Source: an uncultured Vampirovibrio sp.
GTDB lineage: Bacteria > Cyanobacteriota > Vampirovibrionia > Gastranaerophilales > Gastranaerophilaceae
Direction: 5' to 3'
DNA: 64,000 nucleotides
Assembly: GCA_910577515.1 (NCBI GenBank)
Contig: CAJTLW010000001.1
Span: forward strand, 62,001-126,000
A program made the position numbers and the translations under genes. Each line of letters opens with the position of its first letter. The first letter of the stretch is position 1. The notes under the pieces are model-generated. The model was given only the letters and a program-made list of their open reading frames with translations, made no database searches and was not told the origin of the DNA. Shown here in pieces: positions 26,591 to 35,876 of the stretch.

Positions 26591-26845
26591 TTAGCCATGG
26601 TTTTGTTTTAAAGTAGCGCATGCTATAGCAATTGCAATTTCAGCATCATCTGATGTTTTAATAGCCTTTGGTGCGCTGTTTCCGCCTGCAGGTGCCACCG
26701 GAAATACTTTATTTAAATAGTTTACAATGACAGTTTGGATATTCATTGCAATAATTAATATTACAAGAAATACAAAAACCGTTGAAAAACCAATACACAT
26801 AACGGTTAAGCCAATTTCTAAATTTGCTAAAGCTTCAGGTGACAT
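26591..26845 (-). CDS. OadG-family sodium-pump decarboxylase gamma subunit
   Basis: An 84-aa protein with one N-terminal transmembrane helix (about 10-34, IGLTVMCIGFSTVFVFLVIL) and the family-typical C-terminal DDAEIAIAIACA. OadG-type subunits assemble biotin-dependent decarboxylase Na+ pumps (oxaloacetate or methylmalonyl-CoA). The alpha, beta and biotin carrier subunits are not in the window, so it is a detached gene here. TAGGAG precedes the ATG. Confidence 0.85.
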   Translation of the reverse strand: MSPEALANLEIGLTVMCIGFSTVFVFLVILIIAMNIQTVIVNYLNKVFPVAPAGGNSAPKAIKTSDDAEIAIAIACATLKQNHG

Positions 26846-26911
26846 TATTAAACTCCTAAATTAATCTTCTATCTTTCTTTATTTTATCAAAAACAAGAAT
26901 AAAATCAAAGA

Positions 26912-28156
26912 TTATATCTCTAAATTTAACTCTAATCTTGATTGAATATAGTCTATATATTGTTTTGCAAGCCTTGGGCTTCTGTTTCCTTTTGACAATG
27001 CGAAACTTTCTGCACCTTTGAAAAGTGTTTCATCATCAATTGTCAGGTTTCTATCGTTTTTTATTTCTCTTACAATCTCCAAAAATTTATCCTTATTTGG
27101 TACGGAATATGTTACTGTGATGCCGAATCTGTCTGATAATGAGATGGTTTCGTCAATTGTATCTGCAAGATGAATTTCATCTCCTTCACGCGCCTTAAAG
27201 CTTTCTTTTACAAGGTGTCTGCGGTTGGTAGTGGCGTAAAGAGCCATATTATCAGGCTGTTTTGCAAGTGAACCCTCTAAAACCGCTTTTAGGGCGCCAA
27301 AATTGTCATCATTTTCATTGAATGTTAAATCATCAATAAAGATTATGAATTTTAACGGTATGGTGCTTATTTTTTGCATTAAATCATCAAGATGAATAAG
27401 ATTTTCTTTGTAAATTTGAATAACCCTCAAGCCATCTTTATAATGTTCGTTCAGGATGGCTTTAACCGTGCTTGATTTACCCGTTCCCCTGTCTCCATAT
27501 AAAAGCACATTGTTATAGGGTTTTCCTTTTATGAAGCCCAAAGTATTTTCAAGAACAATGTTTTGTTCTCTTTCATAACGTTTAAGGTCGCAAAGGCGAA
27601 CATTATCGCAATTTAAAACGGGTTTAATTTCTTTGTTTGAAGTATATTTAAATGCCTTGTATTTTGCAAAAATGCCAACACCGTTGTTTTTGTGATAATC
27701 GACAATTTCATCAAATGATAGTGGTGCTGCTATTGAATCAAAGCAGGCTAGAGAATCAATCATATCCTTGTCATAAGGATAATATTTATATAATAAATCT
27801 TTTAAGTCCTGACATTGAATTTTTGAAAGAGAAATTAAAATTTCAATATCATTTTTGGCTGCATTTTTTATGTTTTCATTTATGGAATCAAATTTTTTAG
27901 ATGCACATTGTAATGTAAAATAATTTTTATCAAAAAGAATTAAATCATTAATATATTTTGAAAAGTCGCCTTCATATTCTAAATTGTACAGCGGGCTTAT
28001 CATATCAGACCAAAGTTTGACAATATCGCCAATTTCGTTTTCATAAGATATAAGGTTTATAATTTTATTGAAATTTTGAACAGTGACATCATTTAAAATA
28101 CTCTTATAAAGAGTTAGCGTGTTAAATAAAGTTTTAAAATCTTCAATTTGCGGCAT
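26912..28156 (-). CDS. DUF815-family AAA-type ATPase
   Basis: A 414-aa protein. The C-terminal two-thirds is the DUF815 ATPase: Walker A in VLLYGDRGTGKSSTVKAIL, Walker B-like FIIFIDDLTFNENDDNF, sensor-like ALYATTNRRHLVKESF, and a C-terminal helical lid. The N-terminal ~150 residues are less conserved and helical. DUF815 proteins are stand-alone ATPases of uncertain role. No signal peptide. Divergent from ilvC; TAGGA lies upstream of the ATG. Confidence 0.88.
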   Translation of the reverse strand: MPQIEDFKTLFNTLTLYKSILNDVTVQNFNKIINLISYENEIGDIVKLWSDMISPLYNLEYEGDFSKYINDLILFDKNYFTLQCASKKFDSINENIKNAAKNDIEILISLSKIQCQDLKDLLYKYYPYDKDMIDSLACFDSIAAPLSFDEIVDYHKNNGVGIFAKYKAFKYTSNKEIKPVLNCDNVRLCDLKRYEREQNIVLENTLGFIKGKPYNNVLLYGDRGTGKSSTVKAILNEHYKDGLRVIQIYKENLIHLDDLMQKISTIPLKFIIFIDDLTFNENDDNFGALKAVLEGSLAKQPDNMALYATTNRRHLVKESFKAREGDEIHLADTIDETISLSDRFGITVTYSVPNKDKFLEIVREIKNDRNLTIDDETLFKGAESFALSKGNRSPRLAKQYIDYIQSRLELNLEI

Positions 28157-28213
28157 AAATTTTTTCCTAAACCAACTATAATTATCCTTATTATACTTTA
28201 AAAAAACATTCTG

Positions 28214-28242
28214 TTGACGTTTGTTTGTGATAGGATTAAACT
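28214..28242 (+). promoter_or_regulatory. Promoter of ilvC
   Basis: TTGACG (28214-28219), 17-bp spacer, TAAACT (28237-28242), 31 bp upstream of the ATG. No leader attenuator or T-box fits in the remaining space. Confidence 0.6.
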
Positions 28243-28273
28243 ATGGAGTAAATGAAATTTTGGAGGAAAAAAT

Positions 28274-29269
28274 ATGACAAAGATTTACTATGCCGAAGAT
28301 TGTAATTTGGATTTATTAAAGGGCAAAACTGTTGCTATTATTGGCTATGGAAGCCAAGGCCATGCTCATGCACTTAATTTACATGAAAGTGGTGTAAATG
28401 TTGTTGTTGGACTTTATAATGGTTCTAAATCATGGAAAAAGGCTGAAGATGCCGGTTTAAAAGTAGCGACTGTTGCTGAAGCCTCCAAAATGGCTGACTT
28501 AATCATGATATTGCTTCCTGATGAAAAGCAAGCAGATATTTATAAGTCTGAAATTGCTCCAAATCTTACTGCCGGTAAGACTCTAGCTTTTGCACATGGT
28601 TTCAATATTCACTTTGCACAAATTGTTCCTCCAGCTGATGTTGATGTAATTATGGTTGCGCCAAAAGGCCCGGGACACACTGTTCGTTCAGAATATGTTG
28701 AAGGCAAGGGAGTTCCTTGTTTGGTGGCCATTCATCAAAATGCTACGGGCAAAGCTCTTCAAACAGGTCTTGCTTATGCGGCAGGTATTGGCGGTGCGAG
28801 AGCAGGTGTTCTTGAAACTACATTTAGAGTTGAAACTGAAACCGACCTTTTCGGTGAACAAGCGGTTCTTTGCGGTGGAGTTACTGCCTTAATGCAAGCT
28901 GGTTTTGAAACTCTTGTTGAAGCCGGTTATGATCCTGCAAATGCTTATTTTGAATGTATCCATGAAATGAAATTAATTGTAGACCTTATTTATCAAGGCG
29001 GTTTTTCAAAAATGCGCTATTCAATCTCAGACACTGCTGAATTTGGGGATTATGAAATCGGTAAACGCATGATAACTGATGAAACCAAAAAAGAAATGAA
29101 AAAAGTTTTATCTGAAATTCAAGATGGTACATTTGCTGCCAAATGGATTGCTGAAAATAAAAACGGCAGAGCGCATTTTACTGCTACCCGCCGTATCAAA
29201 GCTGAACATGAACTTGAAAAAGTAGGCCGCGAACTAAGAAAAATGTATTCTTGGAATGAAGAAAAATAA
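28274..29269 (+). CDS. ilvC: Ketol-acid reductoisomerase (NADP+)
   Basis: A 331-aa class I (short) KARI. The Rossmann loop is IIGYGSQGHAHALNLHESG. The catalytic segment includes MVAPKGPGHTVRSEY and the metal-site block DLFGEQAVLCGG, then ECIHEMKLIVDLIYQGG. It catalyses the second step of valine/isoleucine synthesis, turning acetolactate into dihydroxyisovalerate. No other ilv gene is nearby. Strong Shine-Dalgarno TGGAGG before the ATG, its own promoter, and a terminator at 29286-29321. Confidence 0.97.
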   Translation: MTKIYYAEDCNLDLLKGKTVAIIGYGSQGHAHALNLHESGVNVVVGLYNGSKSWKKAEDAGLKVATVAEASKMADLIMILLPDEKQADIYKSEIAPNLTAGKTLAFAHGFNIHFAQIVPPADVDVIMVAPKGPGHTVRSEYVEGKGVPCLVAIHQNATGKALQTGLAYAAGIGGARAGVLETTFRVETETDLFGEQAVLCGGVTALMQAGFETLVEAGYDPANAYFECIHEMKLIVDLIYQGGFSKMRYSISDTAEFGDYEIGKRMITDETKKEMKKVLSEIQDGTFAAKWIAENKNGRAHFTATRRIKAEHELEKVGRELRKMYSWNEEK

Positions 29270-29285
29270 AAAATATAATCAGTTT

Positions 29286-29321
29286 TAAATGGGCGTCATA
29301 GTTGAAATTGACGCCCATTTA
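29286..29321 (+). terminator. Terminator after ilvC
   Basis: Perfect 13-bp stem TAAATGGGCGTCA/TGACGCCCATTTA with a 10-nt loop; the T tail is short. Confidence 0.75.
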
Positions 29322-29343
29322 TTAATAAAAAAGGAGGTTTTTT

Positions 29344-29793
29344 ATGATTTTTGATAGTTTAGATAATGCGCAATTTTATCATCCTTTATCCAATAAAATT
29401 AAGGAGGCTTTTTATTTTATCAAATCTACAGATTGGAAAAATCTAGCACCCGGAAAATATGTTTATAATGAGGATATTTACGCTAATTTACAGGAATATG
29501 ATACCAAAAAACCTGAAGATGCTGAATTTGAGGTACATAGAGATAATTATGATATTCAATATGTAATATCAGGCGAAGAGGTTATGGGGTTTGGAAGTCT
29601 TGATGATTTTAAGGTAACCAAAGAATATGATAAAGAAAAAGATGTAGCCTTTGGAGAATGCCCGTCATCGAATGTTTTGGTGAAAGAAGGATATTTTACA
29701 TTCTTTGCACCAAAAGATGCTCATAAACCTTGTTTAAACGTCGCTAATCAAACAAAAAAAGTAAAGAAAGTAATCGTAAAAATTAAAATTTAA
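29344..29793 (+). CDS. YhcH/YjgK/YiaL family protein
   Basis: A 149-aa cupin-like protein of the DUF386 family: EFEVHRDNYDIQYVISGEE (with the family's H and E metal ligands) and FTFFAPKDAHKPCL near the C-terminus. Some family members act in sialic acid or galactoside metabolism as mutarotase-like enzymes (for example NanQ); the substrate here is unknown. AAGGAGG stands 6 bases from the ATG, one of the strongest ribosome binding sites in the window. Confidence 0.88.
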   Translation: MIFDSLDNAQFYHPLSNKIKEAFYFIKSTDWKNLAPGKYVYNEDIYANLQEYDTKKPEDAEFEVHRDNYDIQYVISGEEVMGFGSLDDFKVTKEYDKEKDVAFGECPSSNVLVKEGYFTFFAPKDAHKPCLNVANQTKKVKKVIVKIKI

Positions 29794-29886
29794 TCTTAAT
29801 ATTTTGCAATAATTCTTTATGCGGCTAGCAAAAAAGACTATTTTTGAGTTTTTTACTTGCGTAAACAAAATTATAAAGGTGATAAA

Positions 29887-30285
29887 ATGATATCTAAAAT
29901 TAACAATTCCCCATCTTTTGGTATGGCATTCAGACAAGAAAAAGTGCGCGATGCTCTTATGCCGCTGTCAGAAAAAACGCTTCAGGCATATCAAGCTGCT
30001 GCTACAGGTATTGACAAACTTTCTGAAGACAAAGGTGTTGATGTATTCTTAAAAGGTGTTGAAACTGCTGCCGAGACTCTTTCTGAAGGTTCTGAACCTG
30101 TTCTTAGTGCATTGAAGCTCTCCGTATCAGGAAAGGGAGAAGAGGCTGTGAGTGTTGCATCTGATATCACACTTGGTGCTATGCCCAAAAGCCCAAGACA
30201 AGTTAAAAAATTCTTTGATGGTATGAAAAGTGATATTGCTAAAGTAGGAATTCTGGATGAAATAAGAAATTCATTCGGTATTTAG
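29887..30285 (+). CDS. Small protein with N-terminal SFGMAFR motif
   Basis: Starts at the ATG at 29887, with AAAGGT just upstream; an in-frame TTG 30 bases earlier is less likely. The product is 132 aa, soluble and helical. The N-terminus INNSPSFGMAFRQEK carries the recurrent motif (F11-G12 or F15-R16). The body is amphipathic helices with conserved-looking Ala/Glu spacing; no known domain. Single gene followed by its own terminator. Confidence 0.6.
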   Translation: MISKINNSPSFGMAFRQEKVRDALMPLSEKTLQAYQAAATGIDKLSEDKGVDVFLKGVETAAETLSEGSEPVLSALKLSVSGKGEEAVSVASDITLGAMPKSPRQVKKFFDGMKSDIAKVGILDEIRNSFGI

Positions 30286-30302
30286 ATAGAATATTGTAAA
30301 AC

Positions 30303-30328
30303 AAAACGGGCTATTTGGCCCGTTTTTT
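30303..30328 (+). terminator. Intrinsic terminator
   Basis: Stem AAAACGGGC/GCCCGTTTT with a 6-nt loop and a T6 run, 18 bp after the stop of the small gene at 29887. Confidence 0.9.
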
Positions 30329-30342
30329 GTATATATAATAAA

Positions 30343-30424
30343 TGTCGAAGAAGGGAGTCGAACCCTCAAGGAATTAACCACATGAACCTGAATCATGCGC
30401 GTCTACCAATTTCGCCACTTCGAC
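30343..30424 (-). tRNA. tRNA-Leu(CAG)
   Basis: Read on the minus strand: acceptor GTCGAAG/CTTCGAC with discriminator A, anticodon loop TTCAGGT (CAG), and a class II variable arm. CCA not encoded. Confidence 0.95.
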
Positions 30425-30556
30425 ATATATGTTTAGTTTCATCTGTTATTATATCACCAATAAAATTTATAATCCTATCCTTTTATTCTATTGAGTAATG
30501 ATTTTTTTTTAATCAAAACATAAATTATTATTGCCACGTATTTGGATAGGATTATT

Positions 30557-32827
30557 ATGAGAATTTTGAATAAAATTTTATATCGTTTATTTGTCTGCAT
30601 ATTATTTTTGGCCTGCTTTTCATCTGTAAATTTTGAAGCATACTGCGCACCTGTTGAAAAAACTGAAACAAAGGTTGAAAAAAGTAATGATACTTGCAGG
30701 TACCCGGATTACTGTAAAGAATATATAGGTAATGACCGGTTTGAAAAATTTAACAGAAAAATGTTTAATTTTAATGCAAAATTAAACAAATTTATTCTGC
30801 GTCCTGTTCATGTAATTTGGGCATCTATTGTTCCAAAATATGGTATGGATAGGATACAATACGCATATAAAAATATTGAATATCCCAAAAGGCTCGTAAG
30901 CTCCCTTTTACAGAGAGATTTTAAGGCTGCAAAAGTAGAAACTGCAAGGTTTTTAACCAATTCTACCATTGGCCTTGGCGGAATGTTTGACCCGGCTAAA
31001 AGTCTTTTTAAGATGGAGCCTATGGAAGAAGATATAGAACAAGGGCTTTCAAAGTGTAAAGTAAAAAGAGGGCCATTTCTTGTTTTGCCTGTGCTTTCTG
31101 CAACGACGCCGCGTGCGCTTTTAGGACGTGCTATTGAAACCGGATTGGACCCTACAACGTATGTTGCAGCTCCTGTTGCTGCTCTTGTTAAAATGGGATT
31201 ATTTATCAATAGAACTGCATTTATGCAGCCACTGACAGTATTTTTAGAACGTACATACGCTGACCCTTATGATATAACAAGAAAATTATACGGAATTGAA
31301 AATTATATCAAAAGTTTTAATTTGGATAGAAAGGATGTTCTGGAAGCCGAAAACAAGCTTATGGATGAAATTGTCGATACCGTTAAAAATGATGAGCCAA
31401 TTTTAGCTGATTCAAAAACTGAGAGTATTTTAGAAGATAAAATAGAAAAAAAGGAACCGGAGCTTGAAATCCAAAAAGATGTTAAGGCAAATATAAACGA
31501 GGAGGCTGAAAAGGAAGAGCTTTTAATCAGTGGAGAATCTGAAAATAAGGTTGATGAAAATATTGATATTATTGATAAAATAGCAACCAATGATACGCTA
31601 AAGGGGAACGCATTTGAAGATGAAGCCCCTTTGCAAGAAGCAATTCAAAGCAAGGCTGAGCTTGAAGCTGATATCATTTTAGATAATTATAATCCACAAA
31701 GCCCTGTTGTAGATTCAATGAGAACTGCTCTTTTTGATCTTCCTGGTGTAGATGAATCTATTTGGAGCGAACTATCAATCTGGAACAGGTCTTTTTCAAA
31801 AAGAATTAAAACCGGCTCAATTGAATTAACACCGGAAAGAGATAAATATAAATACCGTTACATTATGCAAAAGGATAAAAGCGCTCCTGTCGCCATTTTG
31901 TATCCTTCAATTGGAGAAGGTATAATGTCAAGTCACTCTGTTCTTTTTGCAAAATTGTTTTATGATGCAGGGTATTCTGTAATTATTCAGGGTAGTCATT
32001 TCCATTTTGAATTTTTAAAAAGTATGCCAGAAGGATACAGGCCTGGCTTGCCACAAAACGATGTTGAAAAACTTCAGCTAGCCACCACAAAAATTGTTGA
32101 AGATTTAGAAGATAAGTATGATACAAAACTTGGCAAAAAAGTTTTGATGGGAACATCATTTGGCGCTCTTGCAACTTTATTTATGGGCGATTTTGAGGAA
32201 CATCACAATAAAACACTTGGCATAGAAAAATATATATCTGTGAACCCTCCTGTTGAACTTGTTTATGCCCTTAAAGCTTTAGATAAAAACAATGATGAAT
32301 GGAATAAAAATCCTGATAATTTAAAGCATAGAACTGCTGTAACTGCGGCAAAAATTCTTGACCTTGTGAAGAAAAACGATGAAGGCGATATTAAAATAGA
32401 AACACTTCCTTTCTCCGATTATGAAGGCAAGTTAATTACAAGTTTTATATTAAGACAAAAATTATCTGATATTGTTTTTGCTATTGAAAATGATAAAAAA
32501 ACTGATAAAGTGGCACTTTACCGCACTATTAATAATATGAGTTTTTATGATTATGCTAATAAATATTTAGCAGGAAACAACGGTAAATCTATAAATGATT
32601 ATAATTATGCTGCAAGCTTATATTCTGTTTCTGATTATCTTAAAAGAAACAATAATTACAAAATCTATCACACGCTTGATGATTATTTAACAAATAAAAA
32701 CCAGTTGAAAAAATTAAGAGAATATACCGGTAAAAATACTGTTTTGATAAGCAACGGCGCTCACTTAGGATTTTTATACAGAGAAGAATTTTTGAACGAT
32801 TTCAAAAAAGAGATTGCACTTAAATAA
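30557..32827 (+). CDS. MlaA-like lipid transport domain fused to an alpha/beta hydrolase
   Basis: Starts at the ATG at 30557 (AGG upstream; an in-frame TTG lies 15 bases earlier). 756 aa. An N-terminal signal sequence (about 1-31) is followed by an MlaA/VacJ domain at about 57-240, with RFEKFNRKMFNFNAKLNKF, RFLTNSTIGLGGMFDPAKSL and GPFLVLPVLSATTPRALLGR. A charged Glu/Asp/Lys linker (about 265-400) leads to an alpha/beta-hydrolase-like domain (about 440-756) with nucleophile elbow GTSFG (S534) and a late histidine in NGAHLGF (H736). MlaA extracts phospholipid from the outer membrane; a joined lipase or acyltransferase is an inference. A lipobox is not clear. Confidence 0.8.
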   Translation: MRILNKILYRLFVCILFLACFSSVNFEAYCAPVEKTETKVEKSNDTCRYPDYCKEYIGNDRFEKFNRKMFNFNAKLNKFILRPVHVIWASIVPKYGMDRIQYAYKNIEYPKRLVSSLLQRDFKAAKVETARFLTNSTIGLGGMFDPAKSLFKMEPMEEDIEQGLSKCKVKRGPFLVLPVLSATTPRALLGRAIETGLDPTTYVAAPVAALVKMGLFINRTAFMQPLTVFLERTYADPYDITRKLYGIENYIKSFNLDRKDVLEAENKLMDEIVDTVKNDEPILADSKTESILEDKIEKKEPELEIQKDVKANINEEAEKEELLISGESENKVDENIDIIDKIATNDTLKGNAFEDEAPLQEAIQSKAELEADIILDNYNPQSPVVDSMRTALFDLPGVDESIWSELSIWNRSFSKRIKTGSIELTPERDKYKYRYIMQKDKSAPVAILYPSIGEGIMSSHSVLFAKLFYDAGYSVIIQGSHFHFEFLKSMPEGYRPGLPQNDVEKLQLATTKIVEDLEDKYDTKLGKKVLMGTSFGALATLFMGDFEEHHNKTLGIEKYISVNPPVELVYALKALDKNNDEWNKNPDNLKHRTAVTAAKILDLVKKNDEGDIKIETLPFSDYEGKLITSFILRQKLSDIVFAIENDKKTDKVALYRTINNMSFYDYANKYLAGNNGKSINDYNYAASLYSVSDYLKRNNNYKIYHTLDDYLTNKNQLKKLREYTGKNTVLISNGAHLGFLYREEFLNDFKKEIALK

Positions 32828-32848
32828 AAATTCTTAAATAATAAAAAT

Positions 32849-33508
32849 ATGAATAAAGATGAAATCAGATGCATGTTTAATAAAATTTCTAATGATTATG
32901 ATTTTTTAAATAATCTGATTTCACTTTTTTTGCACAAATTTATTAAAGGGCAGGCGATTAAATCTTTAAATATAAAAGCAGACGCAAAAGTACTGGATAT
33001 TTGTACAGGCAGCGGAGATTTAGCCTTTATTATTAAGAAAAACTGTACTAACTGCACTATTTTTGCCATAGATTTTTCTGACGAAATGCTTACAATTGCA
33101 AAGAAAAAATATCCCGACATTATCTTTTTGAAGATGGATGCTCTGAAACTTGATTTTGATGATGAAAGTTTTGATTATATTGTGATGGGGTTTGGATTTA
33201 GAAACATTATTGATAAAAATCTTGCTCTAACTGAAATAAAAAGGGTTTTAAAAAAAGGTGGAAGTTTATTACATCTTGATTTTGGGGAGAAAAACTTTGC
33301 ATCAAAAATATCAGATTTTTTAATTTTAATAGCAGCCAGACTTTTCAGTAAAAATTTTGATGCTTATAAATATCTGATTAAATCCAAAGAAACCTTCTAT
33401 ACTCCAAACGAGCTTATAGACTATATTTCACGGTATGGCTTTAAGTGTATTTTAAGGAAAGATTTTTTATTCAAGGTTATTAGTTGTCAGATTTTTACGA
33501 AATATTAG
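32849..33508 (+). CDS. UbiE/MenG-type quinone methyltransferase
   Basis: A 219-aa SAM-dependent methyltransferase of the UbiE/COQ5 family: the SAM-binding motif VLDICTGSGDLAF, the family signature GFGFRNIIDKNLAL, and RVLKKGGSLLHLDFGE. In an anaerobe the likely reaction is C-methylation of demethylmenaquinone. It lies 21 bp after the MlaA fusion gene and may share its transcript. No Shine-Dalgarno is visible. Its last 14 bp overlap the 3' end of the convergent GH77-like gene. Confidence 0.85.
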   Translation: MNKDEIRCMFNKISNDYDFLNNLISLFLHKFIKGQAIKSLNIKADAKVLDICTGSGDLAFIIKKNCTNCTIFAIDFSDEMLTIAKKKYPDIIFLKMDALKLDFDDESFDYIVMGFGFRNIIDKNLALTEIKRVLKKGGSLLHLDFGEKNFASKISDFLILIAARLFSKNFDAYKYLIKSKETFYTPNELIDYISRYGFKCILRKDFLFKVISCQIFTKY

Positions 33509-35537
33509 ATTTTGTTTTATTAAGAAAATCATTCATATTTTGCGGATTAAGTGTTGGATTTTGAGGAGCTGGTGTTGTGTTTTGTGCCGGTGTATTTTGC
33601 ATAGTGTTGTTATCTGTTTGTTTTTTATTCTTTATAAATATTTTGCTTATGGCTAATGCAGCAGCACAAGTAACTATAGCTGCAATAACTAATGGTTTTA
33701 TATATTTATTGCTTTTTACTATCGGCGCAAAACCATCTTCATTGAGTATATTTCTAAATTTTACAATCTTGCTATAAAGCTCAGGCTGTGTTTTATCTAA
33801 ACCTTTTGCTGCAAAAACTTTTTCAAGGCTATCCATAATATTGAAACCATAACCCTCCTGTATAGCTCTATGGTATGCTTCTTGATAATTTGCAGGAATT
33901 TTATAAGCGAAATTTTTCCACGGATGTACAATCCTATTTTCTCCATGCATATTGAAACGCTCTTCCCTTCCAAAAACATCCATATAAAACATCATGTTGT
34001 TTTCGGCCATCATGGGTTCAGCCCATTTTGCTTTTGCAAATTGTACAGGGTTTTCAAGGCTTTTTTTATCAAGCTTTAATATTTTTGCAAGAGCATCCAA
34101 TGCATCGGTTTTATGAACTTCGCCATCTATTTGAATATCAGGCACTCCATTTGCTATCTGTCGTAGCGGCTGGGCATCATGGTTTCCGACACCCATAACA
34201 TACGGTCTAAAGCCGCGTCTTTCAAGTGCGTTATTTGAACCCCAAAGTTCGTATTGAGTGTCTTTCATATATACGCTATCAAAAATACCTACTCTTTTTT
34301 GAACAGGTGGAATAAGGCTTGTGCCGCTAAAGATTTCTCCGCCTTGAAATTCATAAATAAGATTTTTTAAATCGTAATCTTCACCTTTTATTTCCTTAAC
34401 GGCATTTTCTATAAAACTCAATACATCATCACCAAGATATTTTATGCTGCTTGTACCATCTGCTCTGTTAAGTTTTGGCACTACGTAAGCCCAGCCTACA
34501 TCAAATCTTATGCCATCATATCGTTTTGCATGTAGCTGCACTTTTCGCTTAAGTAGCTGTGCGCTGCTGCTCTGCGGGTCTTTAATGGTTTCATAATTAA
34601 GTGCTGTTGCATACCAGTCTAAATCGCCAATTTGGTATTCTTTACTAAAGGCATCAGGGTAGGCCCAAATTTCATCTCTTGAAAAGCCTATCGGGCAATC
34701 ACCAGTGAGTTTAATTCCTAAATTATTTAGGTTTTTTCGACCTATTGCAAGATGTTCATCAGCCAAAAATTGCTTAAATTTATAAAAATCAGCTTCGTTT
34801 GGGTTTGTATTTAAAATTTCAGTAATTCTTTTAGCTCTTGTTTCTGCGCTAAATGTACTATCGTATAGCCGCCTGTCTATTTCGCTCCAGCAATTAAAAT
34901 CTAAACCGGAATTTTCATCGGATAAAATTTGGTAAATAGCCTTAGGCTCAAGCCAATCATTGTTTTTAGAAACAAAACGTTTAAAGTCTTGTTTTATTTT
35001 TGTATCATCACCTAGTGTTTGAAAACGTGCAAACGCTTTTCTTAAAGCGCTTTCCTGCGCACTGTTTTTATCGACAACATTTGGATAGTTAACCAAACTA
35101 TCCTTTTCAGCTATCATATTGGATTTTACTATTGAGTCATATTCTTCCTGAGTTAAAATTTCGCCAAAATCTTTTTTAGTTAAGAGTTCGGGGTTAATCT
35201 GATGATTTCCCAAAGAAAGTGAAGAGCCTGCATAGGCGCAATAGAAACCATTTTCATTCTTTAATTCTCCTGCAGGAAGTATTTCAAGTGTATTAAAACC
35301 AAGATAAGGTTTCATATATGCTAAAAAATCCAGAGTATCTTGAGATGAAAGGGAGCTGACGCCTGTATTTTTACAGGCAGATTGAGGCAAGCATGTGTCA
35401 TGAACAATAAAAATCGATTTTCCTGTCTGTCCTGCGGCTTTTTTTGCCTTTTCCCGAACATCGGAAAATTGCCTTAATTCCTTTGAATTCAAGGCTCTAC
35501 CGAAGCTTATATTACTTTTTGCAGATGTTACCAACAC
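33495..35537 (-). CDS. GH77-like 4-alpha-glucanotransferase with C-terminal membrane anchor
   Basis: A 680-aa protein. The N-terminus NISFGRA (F12-G13-R14) is a recurrent window motif. The barrel shows amylomaltase-type regions: KRYDGIRFDVGWAYV (nucleophile Asp region), LIYEFQGGE (acid/base region) and VMGVGNHDAQPL (His-Asp region). It ends with a transmembrane helix at about 614-635 and a 45-residue P/Q/N/T-rich tail. GH77 enzymes rearrange maltodextrins. The start is not an ATG: GTG at 35537 (or TTG at 35534), AGGA 14 bases upstream. A membrane-tethered form is unusual for GH77. Confidence 0.75.
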   Translation of the reverse strand: MLVTSAKSNISFGRALNSKELRQFSDVREKAKKAAGQTGKSIFIVHDTCLPQSACKNTGVSSLSSQDTLDFLAYMKPYLGFNTLEILPAGELKNENGFYCAYAGSSLSLGNHQINPELLTKKDFGEILTQEEYDSIVKSNMIAEKDSLVNYPNVVDKNSAQESALRKAFARFQTLGDDTKIKQDFKRFVSKNNDWLEPKAIYQILSDENSGLDFNCWSEIDRRLYDSTFSAETRAKRITEILNTNPNEADFYKFKQFLADEHLAIGRKNLNNLGIKLTGDCPIGFSRDEIWAYPDAFSKEYQIGDLDWYATALNYETIKDPQSSSAQLLKRKVQLHAKRYDGIRFDVGWAYVVPKLNRADGTSSIKYLGDDVLSFIENAVKEIKGEDYDLKNLIYEFQGGEIFSGTSLIPPVQKRVGIFDSVYMKDTQYELWGSNNALERRGFRPYVMGVGNHDAQPLRQIANGVPDIQIDGEVHKTDALDALAKILKLDKKSLENPVQFAKAKWAEPMMAENNMMFYMDVFGREERFNMHGENRIVHPWKNFAYKIPANYQEAYHRAIQEGYGFNIMDSLEKVFAAKGLDKTQPELYSKIVKFRNILNEDGFAPIVKSNKYIKPLVIAAIVTCAAALAISKIFIKNKKQTDNNTMQNTPAQNTTPAPQNPTLNPQNMNDFLNKTKSNIS

Positions 35538-35608
35538 AACAACTATATAAGTCCTGTAAATATACTTTTTTGCTCTAAAAAGTGTTAATTGGAATTTAAA
35601 GGTATAAA

Positions 35609-35632
35609 AAAAGACCTGAAAACAGGTCTTTT
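35609..35632 (-). terminator. Terminator of tRNA-Gln
   Basis: Perfect 10-bp stem AAAAGACCTG/CAGGTCTTTT with a 4-nt loop, 7 bp past the tRNA-Gln 3' end on the minus strand. The rest of the 35538-35876 gap holds the tRNA and one more terminator. Confidence 0.85.
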
Positions 35633-35639
35633 ATTTTGG

Positions 35640-35712
35640 CTGGGGCGGAAGGATTCGAACCTCCGGGATGGCTGGACCAAAACCAGCTGCCTTACCACTT
35701 GGCGACGCCCCA
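35640..35712 (-). tRNA. tRNA-Gln(TTG)
   Basis: Acceptor TGGGGCG/CGCCCCA with discriminator G, anticodon loop TTTTGGT (TTG), normal D and T arms on the minus strand. CCA not encoded. Confidence 0.95.
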
Positions 35713-35823
35713 TTACAAACATTATCTTATGCAAACCATCTGGTAATGTCAAGTGTTTTTTTAATTAAAGTTGTATATATCTAAACGATATGTATTGATA
35801 AAATTTTAAAGTATTTTCATTAA

Positions 35824-35849
35824 AAAACAGGCTGTTTAGAGCCTGTTTA
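35824..35849 (-). terminator. Terminator of the uridine-kinase-like gene
   Basis: Stem AAACAGGCT/AGCCTGTTT (9 bp, 6-nt loop) with a T run on the minus strand, 28 bp past the stop codon. Confidence 0.8.
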
Positions 35850-35876
35850 ATTTACTAATTTATTTATTTATTTATT

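Noticed and set aside
28243..28273. T-box or leader-peptide attenuator before ilvC
   Set aside because: The leader is only about 30 nt and shows no stem structure or leader frame.
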